In this document: in pieces, positions 37,771 to 46,381 of the stretch
Position numbering within the stretch: the first letter of the stretch is position 1
Layout: each line of letters starts with the position of its first letter
From: Streptomyces sp. PR69
Lineage (GTDB): Bacteria > Actinomycetota > Actinomycetes > Streptomycetales > Streptomycetaceae
Assembly: GCF_026420845.1 (NCBI RefSeq)
Contig: NZ_JAOWCB010000003.1
Span: forward strand, 62,001 to 126,000
Direction of reading: 5' to 3'
Length of the DNA: 64,000 nucleotides
Translations under genes and position numbers: made by a program
Notes under the pieces: model-generated
Told to the model about the DNA's origin: nothing
The model's input: the letters and a program-made list of their open reading frames with translations, nothing else
The model's database searches: none

Positions 37771-38055
37771 TCAGCTCTCCGCCTCGACGACCCTCGCCGA
37801 CAGGCCGTAGTCCAGTTCCGCGCCGTCCACCAGCAGCGCCTCCACCGTCAGGGTCCGGGGGTCGATGTCGGCCTCGACGCCGCCGCCGACGTAGCGGGGG
37901 TAGCCGGAGGCTCCGTACTGGCCGGTCGCCTCGACGACCGCGGAGCGGATGGCGCTCTCGATCAGTTCGGCGCCTTCCTTGCCCTCGACATGCTCGGGCA
38001 CCAGGAGGATCTCGAACCGCTGCGGCTGGCTGCTCATACCAGTGACGCTAGACAT
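37771..38055 (-). CDS. Small protein of unknown function
   Basis: 94 residues from ATG 38055, chosen because GGGAGG lies seven bases upstream; a second ATG at 38037 has no ribosome site. Acidic, no membrane segment, no cysteine. The core RFEILLVPEHVEGKEGAELI and VEADIDPRTLTVEALLVDG looks like a small alpha/beta fold with two amphipathic strands. I do not recognise a family. It ends 148 bp from the thiolase start and begins about 40 bp after the LacI gene stop, on the same strand as both. Confidence 0.6.
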   Translation of the reverse strand: MSSVTGMSSQPQRFEILLVPEHVEGKEGAELIESAIRSAVVEATGQYGASGYPRYVGGGVEADIDPRTLTVEALLVDGAELDYGLSARVVEAES

Positions 38056-38097
38056 GCGCGGCCTCCCGCGCATGTCGTCGCCGGACGCCGGCCGAAG

Positions 38098-39126
38098 TCA
38101 GCTCGATTCGCGGGGGACGGCGTGGGCGCTCATCAGGGCGTGCAGGTCCGGCCGCGCTCCGGGGTTGCGGACGGCGCGGTCGACGAGTTCGGCCAGCCGC
38201 CGGCCGGTGACCAGGTCGATCCGGACGGTGCTGAGCCGGGGCCGCAGCAGCCGGCCGAGGAGGAGATCGTCCGCGCCGACGACCGCCGTCTGGCGCGGCA
38301 CGTCGACGCCCTCGTCCTGCAGCGCACGCATCAGCAGCATCGCGTACTCGTCGTTGTAGGCATATACGGCGTCGAGGCCGTGGGCGCGGCAGCGGGCGGC
38401 CATTGCGGCGGCCGACTCCTCCTCGTACGACAGGGGAAGCGGCTCGATCCGCACACCCGCCCCGGCCTTCGCCGCGGCACAGTGGGCGCCCTCCAGACGA
38501 GGCCCGGCGAAGCAGGCGTGGCCGGGCTCCTGCGGCAGGACCACGCCGATGGCCCGGCGGCCCCGCTGCAGCAGATGGCCGACCGCACATGCGCCGATCT
38601 CGCGCTGGTCCATGATCAGGCTGTGTGCGCCCTCGACGCGCCGCTGGCCGAGTGTGATCACCGCCTTGGCGCCGGAGCGTTTGAGCACGCCGACGCCGTA
38701 CGGGGTGAGCGCGACGTCGCCGAGCGCCACGACCGCGACGGGGCGCAGCTCGGCCCAGGCGCGGGCCGCCTCGTCCCCGTCGAGGCCGAGGCTGCCGTGC
38801 TGGACGACCGTGTAGTCCAGGCGGCGCAGCGCCCATTGGAGTTCATGGGAGAACCTGCTGTAGAGAGGCCCGGAGGGCGGGTGCACGGCAGGCAGCAGGA
38901 CGGTCCGGGTGTGCCCGGCGCGCAGGCTGCGGGCGGCCGCGTGCGGCACATAGCCCAGCTCTTCGGCGGCCGCGCGCACTCTGCGCCGGGTGGGCTCGCT
39001 GATCCGCACGGCCGTGGTGTTGTTGAGCACATAGGAGACCGTGGCGCGCGAGACTCCGGCCAGCCGGGCGACGTCGGCACTGGTCGGGACGGGCCGTTCT
39101 GCGGACTGCTTCGGTGTCTGGCTCAT
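38098..39126 (-). CDS. LacI-family transcriptional regulator
   Basis: 342 residues. The DNA-binding domain is TSADVARLAGVSRATVSYVLNN followed by the hinge helix AAARSLRAGHT. The periplasmic-binding-like effector domain ends with VVGADDLLLGRLLRPRLSTVRID, standard for the family. ATG 39126 is chosen; an ATG 12 bases upstream is a possible alternative. No sugar-transport operon adjoins it, so the target is unclear. Confidence 0.9.
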   Translation of the reverse strand: MSQTPKQSAERPVPTSADVARLAGVSRATVSYVLNNTTAVRISEPTRRRVRAAAEELGYVPHAAARSLRAGHTRTVLLPAVHPPSGPLYSRFSHELQWALRRLDYTVVQHGSLGLDGDEAARAWAELRPVAVVALGDVALTPYGVGVLKRSGAKAVITLGQRRVEGAHSLIMDQREIGACAVGHLLQRGRRAIGVVLPQEPGHACFAGPRLEGAHCAAAKAGAGVRIEPLPLSYEEESAAAMAARCRAHGLDAVYAYNDEYAMLLMRALQDEGVDVPRQTAVVGADDLLLGRLLRPRLSTVRIDLVTGRRLAELVDRAVRNPGARPDLHALMSAHAVPRESS

Positions 39127-39239
39127 CGCCCTCGGCATCTTTCCAGACCGGTTCGCGGCCGGTCTCCTGCCGTTGTGCGGGTATGGCCGGAAACGAGCGG
39201 TGCGGCGGGGCGGTGCCGCGGCCGCCGCCGCGGCTGCCG

Positions 39240-39978
39240 CTACAGCCGCATCTGAGACGCGAAGACACGGCGGAACGCTTCGAGCGTGGACCTGTTCGCC
39301 GTGCGGTCGAGCACCGCGAAGACGAGCTGCTCGAAGTGGCCCGCGAACCGCCCCTCGCCGGTGAGCAGGGCGTGGAAGACGCCCGCGACCATGGCCGGGT
39401 CGTTGCGGAACACCCCGCAACCCCAGGCCCCCAGTACCAGTCGGCGGTAGCCGCACACGGCCGCCGTCTGAAGCACCCGCTCGGCGCGGGACGCCAGGGC
39501 GGCGGGGATGCGGTGCGCCTCCTCGGGGGTGCGCTGCGCGATGACGCCCGCGTTGGGGCCGGGCGAGGTGAGGAATCCGGCGGTGTACGGCGTACGGAGC
39601 AGCTCTCCGCGGTCGTCTCGGAAGACCGGCACGGAGGGTGTGGGGGTACCTCCCATGCCGAAGGCTATGGGGGAAGATCACCCGGTCGGAGTAGAAGGCA
39701 CTGCGCTCGTTGTTGAGGACGGCGACCGGACGGTCGGGGTTCTCCCCGACGAGCCGCCGGGCCGCTTCGGTGCTGGACTCGCCGGTGACCTCGAAGGCCG
39801 GGGTGCGGTCGGCATCGGGGGTGACAGGCAGGGCCTCGGGGCCGTACATCCGGGTGCCGGCCACCGCCGCCGCCAGCTGCCGCTCGATGGACACCTCGGT
39901 TCCGTCGGGCAGCCGGTAGCGGCCGGCGTCGGCGATGTGCTCGTTCTGGCGTGCGATCCCCCGCAGTCGTGCGCTCAT
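39240..39978 (-). pseudogene. Broken TIGR02452 (PARG-like macrodomain) gene
   Basis: The N-terminal part (from ATG 39978: MSARLRGIARQNEHI, GTRMYGPEALP, FEVTGESSTEAARRL) and the C-terminal part (PSVPVFRDDRGELL, FLTSPGPNAGVI, LVLGAWGCGVFRNDP, FAVLDRT) are both recognisable but lie in different frames. The frames break at a 34-bp dispersed element (39641-39674). In addition the sequence runs straight from PVAVLN to SAFYSDRVIF, so the segment that should carry the NPGGG ... QEE ADP-ribose-binding loop is absent. With both lesions the protein should be inactive as an ADP-ribosyl hydrolase. The family is inferred from remembered homologues. Confidence 0.75.
39641..39674. repeat. 34-bp dispersed Streptomyces palindromic element inside the pseudogene
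   Basis: The element starts TGGGGGTACCTCCC, runs through a CCGAAGG centre and ends CTATGGGGGA. It resembles the short GGGGGTACCTCCC...GGGGGA elements scattered between genes in Streptomyces chromosomes. Its length is not a multiple of three, so it shifts the reading frame of the gene it sits in. Confidence 0.65.
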
Positions 39979-40042
39979 GCCGGACATCCTCACGGGCATA
40001 CGCCAGATACGGCAAAGGGTTACTGGGACTGCTGATGCACTC

Positions 40043-40073
40043 TTGTGCGAAGCATCGGCCTTGGCTTTAGGTT
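40043..40073 (+). promoter_or_regulatory. Weak putative promoter of egtABCD
   Basis: TTGTGC (40043-40048) and TAGGTT (40068-40073) with a 19-bp spacer, 30 bp before the egtA start. Both elements deviate from consensus. Confidence 0.3.
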
Positions 40074-40103
40074 GGCAGAGTCCCTTCGACAGGAGGAACC
40101 GGC

Positions 40104-41405
40104 ATGCATCCACCCGATACCGGCGGATACGGCCCGCCGATCACCGAGGACGACGCGGAGGACCTGCTGCGATGTATCTGCTTCAAGACCGGTCCGCCCA
40201 AGGCGGTCGGGGTGGAGCTGGAGTGGTTCATCCATGACGCCGCCCGGCCCGGCTCCGCCGTAGGACCCGACCGCCTCGAAGACGCCCATAAACGCGTCCG
40301 CGCACTGCCCCTGACCTCGCTTCTCACCTTCGAACCCGGCGGCCAGCTGGAGCTCAGCTCGCCCCCCGCCGCCTCCCTCATGGAGTGCCTCGACACCGCC
40401 GCGGCCGACCTCCGGGCCGTGCGCCGCGCACTCCGCCCGGCCGGACTCGCCCTCACCGGACTGGGCCTCGACCCCTGGCACCCCCCGAGACGACACCTCC
40501 GCTCCCCCCGTTACGACGCCATGGAGGCGTTCTACGACCGGACGGCCCCCTCCGGCCGCATCATGATGTGCAGCAGCGCCTCCGTGCAGATCTGCCTGGA
40601 CGCGGGGCTGGAGGAGCCCGGCCCGCTGGGGCACTCCCGACGCTGGCGGCTCGCCCATCTGCTGGGCGCGGTGCTGCTGGCCTCGTTCGCCAACTCTCCC
40701 TTCTCGGAAGGCCGGTTCACCGGATGGCGGTCCGCCCGCGAGGCCGTGATGGCCCGAGTGGACCCCGTACGGCGGCTGCCGCCCCCGCTGGACGGAGCGC
40801 CCCGCACGGCCTGGAGCACCTATGCGCTGGACGCGCCGGTGATGTTCGTGCGCGACGCTCCGGAAGGGCCATGGCCGGACCCCGAGGGACTCACCTTCCG
40901 CGGGTGGCTGCGCTCTGGGGCCCCGCGTCCGCCCACGGCGGACGATCTGCACTACCACCTGACCACGCTCTTCCCGCCCGTGCGGCCCCGCGGCCATCTC
41001 GAACTGCGCATGATCGACGCCCAGTCGGGCCCGGACGGCTGGCAAGTGCCGGTCGCGGTCGCGACCGCGCTGTTCGAGGACCCGGAGGCGGCCGAAACCG
41101 TCTACCGGGCCGTCAAGCCGCTGGCGGAGACCGCCGCGGCCCCGGGCAATCCGCTGTGGACGGCCGCGGCCCGCGACGGCCTCGCCGATCCGGAGATCCG
41201 GGCGGCCGCGGAGCTCTGCTTCACGGCGGCGCTTGAGGCGCTGCCGCGGCTCGACGCCTCGCCCGCGGTCATGGACGCCGTGGCCGCCTTCCATGAGCGC
41301 CATGTGCTGACCGGCCGCTCCCCCGCCGACGCGGCGGCGGACGAACTCGCCGCCCTGCTGTCCCTCGGCGCCCAGCCGTTCGCCCGCCCCTCGGGAAGGA
41401 CCTGA
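40104..41405 (+). CDS. egtA: Glutamate-cysteine ligase EgtA (ergothioneine pathway)
   Basis: 433 residues of the GCS2/EgtA family. VGVELEWFIHD is the N-terminal metal/glutamate motif, FEPGGQLELSSPP follows, and HLELRMIDAQ lies near the C-terminus. EgtA makes gamma-glutamylcysteine, the sulfur donor for EgtB. AGGAGG (40091-40096) precedes the ATG by seven bases. It is the first gene of a four-gene operon. A weak promoter-like TTGTGC/TAGGTT pair lies 30-60 bp upstream. Co-location with egtB, egtC and egtD makes the assignment firm. Confidence 0.92.
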   Translation: MHPPDTGGYGPPITEDDAEDLLRCICFKTGPPKAVGVELEWFIHDAARPGSAVGPDRLEDAHKRVRALPLTSLLTFEPGGQLELSSPPAASLMECLDTAAADLRAVRRALRPAGLALTGLGLDPWHPPRRHLRSPRYDAMEAFYDRTAPSGRIMMCSSASVQICLDAGLEEPGPLGHSRRWRLAHLLGAVLLASFANSPFSEGRFTGWRSAREAVMARVDPVRRLPPPLDGAPRTAWSTYALDAPVMFVRDAPEGPWPDPEGLTFRGWLRSGAPRPPTADDLHYHLTTLFPPVRPRGHLELRMIDAQSGPDGWQVPVAVATALFEDPEAAETVYRAVKPLAETAAAPGNPLWTAAARDGLADPEIRAAAELCFTAALEALPRLDASPAVMDAVAAFHERHVLTGRSPADAAADELAALLSLGAQPFARPSGRT

Positions 41406-41409
41406 GCAA

Positions 41410-42705
41410 ATGAACGACGATCTGCGACAGCGGGCCCTGGACGCGCTGACCGCCGCCCGCGCGCGTACCGCCGCCCTCACCTCCTGCGTGGACGACGGCG
41501 ACCTGACCGCCCAGCACTCCCCCCTGATGTCCCCGCTCGTCTGGGACCTCGCGCACATCGGCAACCAGGAAGAGCTGTGGCTGCTGCGCAACGTCGCCGG
41601 GCAGCAGGCCATGCGGCCGGAAATCGACTCCGTGTACGACGCCTTCCAGCATCCGCGGTCCGTACGGCCCACGCTGGATCTGCTCTCCCCCGCCGAGGCC
41701 CGCGGCTACGCCCGCGATGTACGCGGCCGGGTGCTGGACGTCCTGGAGCGCACCCCGTTGGAGGGGCGGCCGCTCGTCGACGCCGCCTTTGCCTTCGGGA
41801 TGGTCGCCCAGCATGAACAGCAGCACGACGAGACCATGCTGATCACCCATCAGCTGCGACGCGGCCCCGCCGCGCTCCACGCGCCCGCGCCGCCGCAGGG
41901 CACGGCGGACGGCCTGCCCGCCGAAGTCCTCGTCCCCGGCGGCCGGTTCACCATGGGGACCTCCGACGAGCCCTGGGCCCTGGACAACGAAAGGCCCGCA
42001 CACGAGCGGCTGGTCCCGGCGTTCTTCCTCGACACCACGCCGGTGACCTGCGGCGCGTATCTGGCGTTCATCGAAGACGGCGGCTACAGCGAGCGCCGCT
42101 GGTGGGCCGAGGCCGGCTGGGACCAGATACGGCGGCACGGCATCGGCGCCCCGCTGTTCTGGCGGCGCGAGGGCGGACAGTGGCTGCGCCGCCGGTTCGG
42201 GGTGCTGGAGCCGGTGCCTGAGGACGAGCCGGTGCTCCATGTGAGCTGGTACGAGGCCGACGCCTACGCCCGGTGGGCGGGGCGGCGGCTGCCGACAGAG
42301 GAGGAGTGGGAGAAGGCCGCCCGGCACGATCCCGCGTCCGGCCGCTCACGCCGCTACCCGTGGGGCGACGCGGACCCGGCCGAGGCGCATGCCAACCTCG
42401 GCCAGCGCCATCTGCGTCCGGCCGCGGCCGGCAGCTATCCCGAAGGGCAGTCGCCGCTGGGCGTGCGGCAGCTCATCGGCGATGTGTGGGAGTGGACGTC
42501 CAGCGACTTCCTGCCGTATCCCGGCTTCGCCGCCTTCCCCTACAAGGAGTATTCGGAAGTCTTCTTCGGGAGCGACCACAAGGTGCTGCGCGGCGGCTCG
42601 TTCGCGGTCGACCCGGTCGCCTGCCGGGGCACCTTCCGCAACTGGGACCTGCCGGTGCGCCGGCAGATCTTCTCCGGGTTCCGCACGGCCAGGGACGCGG
42701 CCTGA
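41410..42705 (+). CDS. egtB: Ergothioneine sulfoxide synthase EgtB
   Basis: 431 residues. The N-terminal DinB-like domain carries iron histidines in WDLAHIGNQEE and AQHEQQHDETM. The C-terminal formylglycine-generating-type domain has GGRFTMGTSDEPWALDNERPAH and WEWTSSDFLPYP. EgtB is the mononuclear iron enzyme that joins gamma-glutamylcysteine to hercynine through O2. The start is four bases after the egtA stop with GGAAGGA upstream. The stop shares one base with the egtC start (TGATG). Confidence 0.95.
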   Translation: MNDDLRQRALDALTAARARTAALTSCVDDGDLTAQHSPLMSPLVWDLAHIGNQEELWLLRNVAGQQAMRPEIDSVYDAFQHPRSVRPTLDLLSPAEARGYARDVRGRVLDVLERTPLEGRPLVDAAFAFGMVAQHEQQHDETMLITHQLRRGPAALHAPAPPQGTADGLPAEVLVPGGRFTMGTSDEPWALDNERPAHERLVPAFFLDTTPVTCGAYLAFIEDGGYSERRWWAEAGWDQIRRHGIGAPLFWRREGGQWLRRRFGVLEPVPEDEPVLHVSWYEADAYARWAGRRLPTEEEWEKAARHDPASGRSRRYPWGDADPAEAHANLGQRHLRPAAAGSYPEGQSPLGVRQLIGDVWEWTSSDFLPYPGFAAFPYKEYSEVFFGSDHKVLRGGSFAVDPVACRGTFRNWDLPVRRQIFSGFRTARDAA

Positions 42706-43460
42706 TGTGCCGCCATATCGCCTATGCCGGGCCGCCCGAGCCGCTGGGGGCCCTGCTGGTCGAGCCCGCGCACGGGCTGCTGCGCCAGTCGTGGGCGCCG
42801 CGCCGCCAGCGGTACGGCACCGTCAACGCCGACGGGTTCGGCGTCGGCTGGTACGCGGACGGCGACCTCGTGCCCGCCCGGTACCGGCGCGCCGGGCCCA
42901 TCTGGGGCGACCTCTCCTTCGCCGACCTGGCGCGGGTCGTACGCAGCGGCGCCCTGCTGGCGGCCGTGCGCGACGCCACACAGGCGGGCGCGGACGGTGA
43001 GGCGGCGGCCGCGCCGTATGCCTTCGGCCGGTGGCTGTTCAGCCACAACGGCGCGGTCTCCGGCTGGCCCGGCTCGCTGGCACAGGTCGCGCGCACGCTG
43101 CCGGCCGGGGAGCTGCTGTCGCTGGAAGCCCGGTGCGACTCGGCGCTGCTGTGGGCGCTGGCCCTCACCAGGCTGCGGGAGGGCGACCCGCCCGGCCAGG
43201 CGCTGGCCGACACGGTCCAGACGGTGGCCGCCGCCGCGCCTGGATCCCGGCTGAATCTGCTCCTCACGGACGGGGAGACGATCGCCGCCACCGCGTGGGG
43301 CGACACCCTCTGGCAGCTGTCCGTCCCCGGCCGCAGCGCGGTCGTGGCCTCGGAGCCGTACGACGACGACCCCCGCTGGCGCGAGACGCCCGACCGCACC
43401 CTGCTCGTCGCCACGCGCGACGGGATCTCACTGACCCCGCTCAAGGAGCCCTGCACGTGA
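42705..43460 (+). CDS. egtC: Gamma-glutamyl hercynylcysteine sulfoxide hydrolase EgtC
   Basis: 251 residues of the class II glutamine-amidotransferase fold. C2 (MCRHIAYAG) is the N-terminal nucleophile. NADGFGVGWY, FSHNGAVSG and DSALLWALAL follow in the usual order. It removes the glutamyl group from the EgtB product. The gene overlaps egtB by one base and egtD by four (GTGA). Confidence 0.93.
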   Translation: MCRHIAYAGPPEPLGALLVEPAHGLLRQSWAPRRQRYGTVNADGFGVGWYADGDLVPARYRRAGPIWGDLSFADLARVVRSGALLAAVRDATQAGADGEAAAAPYAFGRWLFSHNGAVSGWPGSLAQVARTLPAGELLSLEARCDSALLWALALTRLREGDPPGQALADTVQTVAAAAPGSRLNLLLTDGETIAATAWGDTLWQLSVPGRSAVVASEPYDDDPRWRETPDRTLLVATRDGISLTPLKEPCT

Positions 43461-44419
43461 GCACGTTGAAGCTGACCCGCACCCTCCCCGAAGACGCCAC
43501 GGACGCCGATCTGCGCGCCGATGTGCTCCACGGGCTGACCGGCGCCCCCAAGACCCTGCCGCCGAAGTGGTTCTACGACGCCCGCGGAAGCGAGCTGTTC
43601 GAGGAGATCACCCGGCTGCCCGAGTACTACCCGACGCGCGCGGAGCGGGAGATCCTCACCTCGCGCGCGCCCGAGATCGCCGCGGCGACACAGGCGCGCA
43701 CCCTGGTGGAGCTGGGCTCCGGCTCTTCGGAGAAGACCCGCCTGCTGCTGGACGCGCTGACCGGTCTGCACACCTATATACCCGTCGACGTCAGCGAGAG
43801 CGCGCTGACCGGCGCGGGGCACGCGCTGCTGGCCGAACGGCCCGGGCTGCATGTGCACGCGCTGATCGCCGACTTCACCCGCGTCCTTGCGCTGCCCGAG
43901 GCTCCCGGACCGCGGCTGGTGGCGTTCCTCGGCGGAACGATCGGCAATCTGCTGCCGGAGGAACGCGCCGTGTTCCTGCGCTCGGTGCGCGCCCTGATGT
44001 CGCCCGGCGACGCGCTGCTGCTCGGCGCGGACCTGGTGAAGGACGAGCGCGTGCTGGTCCGCGCCTACGACGACGCGGCCGGGGTGACGGCCGCGTTCAA
44101 CAAGAACGTGCTGGCCGTGCTCGCGCGTGAACTCGACGCGGACGTCGACCCGGACGACTTCGCCCATGTCGCCCTGTGGGACCCCGCCAACGAGTGGATC
44201 GAAATGCGGCTGCGGGCACGCTCCGCGCTCACCGTGAAGATCCGCGAGCTGGATCTCGCCGTGCCCTTCGAGGAGGGCGAGGAGCTCCGGACGGAGGTGT
44301 CGGCGAAGTTCCGCCGCGAGGGCCTGAGCGCGGAGCTGGCGGCGGCGGGGCTGGAGCTGACGCGGTGGTGGACGGACGCGGCGGACCGGTTCTCGCTCTC
44401 GCTGTCAACGGCGGGCTAG
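43457..44419 (+). CDS. egtD: L-histidine N-alpha-methyltransferase EgtD
   Basis: 320 residues from GTG inside the egtC stop. PKWFYDARGSELFEEIT and YYPTRAEREIL are EgtD hallmarks. The SAM site is VELGSGSSEKTR and the histidine pocket includes FLGGTIGN. It makes hercynine, the first intermediate. No EgtE-like PLP lyase is present in this window, so the last step must be encoded elsewhere or be done by another lyase. Confidence 0.95.
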   Translation: MSTLKLTRTLPEDATDADLRADVLHGLTGAPKTLPPKWFYDARGSELFEEITRLPEYYPTRAEREILTSRAPEIAAATQARTLVELGSGSSEKTRLLLDALTGLHTYIPVDVSESALTGAGHALLAERPGLHVHALIADFTRVLALPEAPGPRLVAFLGGTIGNLLPEERAVFLRSVRALMSPGDALLLGADLVKDERVLVRAYDDAAGVTAAFNKNVLAVLARELDADVDPDDFAHVALWDPANEWIEMRLRARSALTVKIRELDLAVPFEEGEELRTEVSAKFRREGLSAELAAAGLELTRWWTDAADRFSLSLSTAG

Positions 44420-44453
44420 GGGTTTCCCAAAGCTCCGCCCCGGACCCCGCTCC

Positions 44454-45395
44454 TCAAACTCCCCAGACTCCGTCCGGGGGCACCCCCACGGAGGTGCCCC
44501 CCACGGGGCTGAAATGTGCGGGCACCACGCCGCCAGCGCAAGGGCCAGAAACCAGCCCCGCCTGGGGGTGCCTCCGTGGAGGTCCCCAACCTCCGGAGCC
44601 CGCCGCCGAGCGCGGGACGACAGCCCGCTGTACGGCCTCGGCGAGCGCCCGGCGGTCAGGCAGGGCCCCGGCCGGGACCGGCGGCAGGAGCGTGAGGTCC
44701 GCGGTGATGCCGCCGGCCGCCGCGACCCGCCAGAGGGACGCCAGGAGCGGGTCGTCGCCGACGAACGCGGCCGCCGCGGTGGGCGTGTACGCGATGCGCA
44801 CGGGCTGCACGGCGGCACCCGCGTCCAGCGCGGCCTGGAAGACGGCGGGCCGGAATCTGCCCTGGCCGCGGCCGCACCAGGTGGAGCCCTCCGGGAAGGC
44901 GATCACCCGGTCGCCGCCGCGCAGCGCGCCTGCCATGGCGGCGACGGTTCCGGGCAGGGTGCGCAGCCGGTCGCGGTCGATGAAAAGCGTGCCGCCGCGG
45001 GCGGCGAGCGGACCGAGGACCGGCCAGCCGCGCACCTCGGACTTGGCGAGCATCCGGCCGGGGAGCACCGCCGCGATCAGCGGGATGTCCAGCCAGGAGA
45101 TGTGATTGGCGACGACAAGCGAGGCGTGGGGGGCGGGGGCGTCGGCCCCCGCCTGCGTGGTGATGCGAAGGCGCACCCCGAAGGCGCGCAGCACGGTGCG
45201 CGCCCACAGCCGGGTCATACGGCGGCGCACCGCCGTGCCGAGCAGCGCGGCGAGCGGGGCGAACAGAATCCCGGCGAGGACGGCCGCTGTGCCGGCCGCC
45301 AGCCGGGCGGCCGCGGCGATCCGGCCGGCGTCCCGGCGCGGGCGGGCGGCGCAGCCCTGCGGGGTGCAGGGCGCGGTCGGCAGCCAGAGGCTCAT
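44454..45395 (-). CDS. olsA: Lyso-ornithine lipid O-acyltransferase OlsA (PlsC-like)
   Basis: 313 residues. A PlsC-type acyltransferase with NHISWLD (HX4D), GTLFIDRD and FPEGSTWCGRG (EGT-like) and one N-terminal membrane segment. Its ATG overlaps the olsB stop (ATGA), so it should acylate the lyso-ornithine lipid made by OlsB. The last ~48 residues, after AEAVQRAVV, are Gly/Pro-rich and read through a dispersed repeat, so the natural end was probably earlier. Phosphate-free ornithine lipids are favoured under phosphate limitation; no pho-box was identified. Confidence 0.85.
   Translation of the reverse strand: MSLWLPTAPCTPQGCAARPRRDAGRIAAAARLAAGTAAVLAGILFAPLAALLGTAVRRRMTRLWARTVLRAFGVRLRITTQAGADAPAPHASLVVANHISWLDIPLIAAVLPGRMLAKSEVRGWPVLGPLAARGGTLFIDRDRLRTLPGTVAAMAGALRGGDRVIAFPEGSTWCGRGQGRFRPAVFQAALDAGAAVQPVRIAYTPTAAAAFVGDDPLLASLWRVAAAGGITADLTLLPPVPAGALPDRRALAEAVQRAVVPRSAAGSGGWGPPRRHPQAGLVSGPCAGGVVPAHFSPVGGTSVGVPPDGVWGV
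44461..44519. repeat. Dispersed repeat, copy 1
   Basis: Nearly the same sequence recurs at 57355-57410. Both begin CCCCAGACTCCGTCCGGGGG, continue with ACCCCC, GAGGTGCCCCC and GGCTG, and end with TGTGC. Copy 1 lies between the convergent egtD and olsA genes and forms the 3' end of the olsA reading frame. A related inverted fragment follows at 44562-44588. Confidence 0.85.
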
Positions 45396-46210
45396 CGCAC
45401 GGGGGCGAGGGAGAGGAAGTGGCGCAGATAGCGGGGGTTGGTGCGGCGCAGTGAGAGCAGTACGTACAGGTCCGCGACGCCGAAGTCGGGGTCGTGGGCG
45501 GGGGCGCCGCACACCCACGCGCCGAGCCGCAGATAGCCGCGGAGCAGGGCGGGCAGTTCGACGCGCCCTTCGGGGCGGGGCGTCCGGTCGGGGTTCCAGA
45601 GCTTGTGGGGGGTGACCCAGTATTCCTCGGGGGCAAGGTTGTCGGCCTTGACCTTGTCCCAGGTCGCGGCGGCGAGGGCGCCTCCGTCGGCGAGCGGGAC
45701 GGAGCAGCAGCCGGCCAGCCAGTTGTGCCCGGTGCGGGTCATATAGCGGGCGAGGCCGGCCCAGACGAGGGCGATGACGGCGCCGTTGCGGTGCTGCGGG
45801 TGGACGCAGGAGCGGCCGACCTCCACCAGGTCGTCGCGGATCGGGTCGAGGCGGGTGAGGTCGAACTCGCTCTCGGAGTAGAGCCGTCCTGCGATCCGGG
45901 CGCGGTCGGGCGGCAGCAGCCGATAGGTGCCGACGACCTCGCCGCTGTCCGCCTCGCGGACGAGGAGGTGGTCGCAGTAGGCGTCGAACGCGTCGGTGTC
46001 GAGCCCCGGTTCGGGCCCTTCCAGCCGTGCGCCCAGCTCGCCGGCGAAGACCTGGTGGCGCAGCCGCTGCGCGGCCCGTACGTCTTCCTGGTCGCGGGCG
46101 AGGCCGACCAGATAGCGGGGCTGCGTCTGGGGTTCCGGACCCGGCTCCGGAACGGGCTGCGCCGGCAGGGCGGCCAGGGGGGCGGGGACGACTGCTGGCG
46201 ATGCGGGCAT
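45392..46210 (-). CDS. olsB: Ornithine-acyl-ACP N-acyltransferase OlsB
   Basis: 272 residues of the GNAT-like OlsB family (PF13444-type). RLRHQVFAGELGARLEG, the central DLVEVGRSCVHPQHRNGAVI and GCCSVPLADGG are its marks. It attaches a 3-hydroxyacyl chain to ornithine. ATG 46210 has AGGAGA upstream. The residues before about 55 are a Pro/Ala stretch. With olsA it forms a two-gene ornithine-lipid operon, as in S. coelicolor. Confidence 0.88.
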   Translation of the reverse strand: MPASPAVVPAPLAALPAQPVPEPGPEPQTQPRYLVGLARDQEDVRAAQRLRHQVFAGELGARLEGPEPGLDTDAFDAYCDHLLVREADSGEVVGTYRLLPPDRARIAGRLYSESEFDLTRLDPIRDDLVEVGRSCVHPQHRNGAVIALVWAGLARYMTRTGHNWLAGCCSVPLADGGALAAATWDKVKADNLAPEEYWVTPHKLWNPDRTPRPEGRVELPALLRGYLRLGAWVCGAPAHDPDFGVADLYVLLSLRRTNPRYLRHFLSLAPVR

Positions 46211-46381
46211 GGCGGTCTCCTGTGCCGGTCGGACGGTGTCCGGGCCACGGGCGCGGCGGCCCGGCCCTTTACTTCTTCCGTGGCCGGCTGGATTCGACAT
46301 GACCGCCCGGCGGAGGGCGGATGTGCGACGGCTGAATGGCGGGAATTCGCGCCCGCCTCCCGGGGCGGGCGCGGCCCGTCA

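Noticed and set aside
37771..38055. Antitoxin or small regulator
   Set aside because: No DNA-binding or toxin partner; left as unknown.
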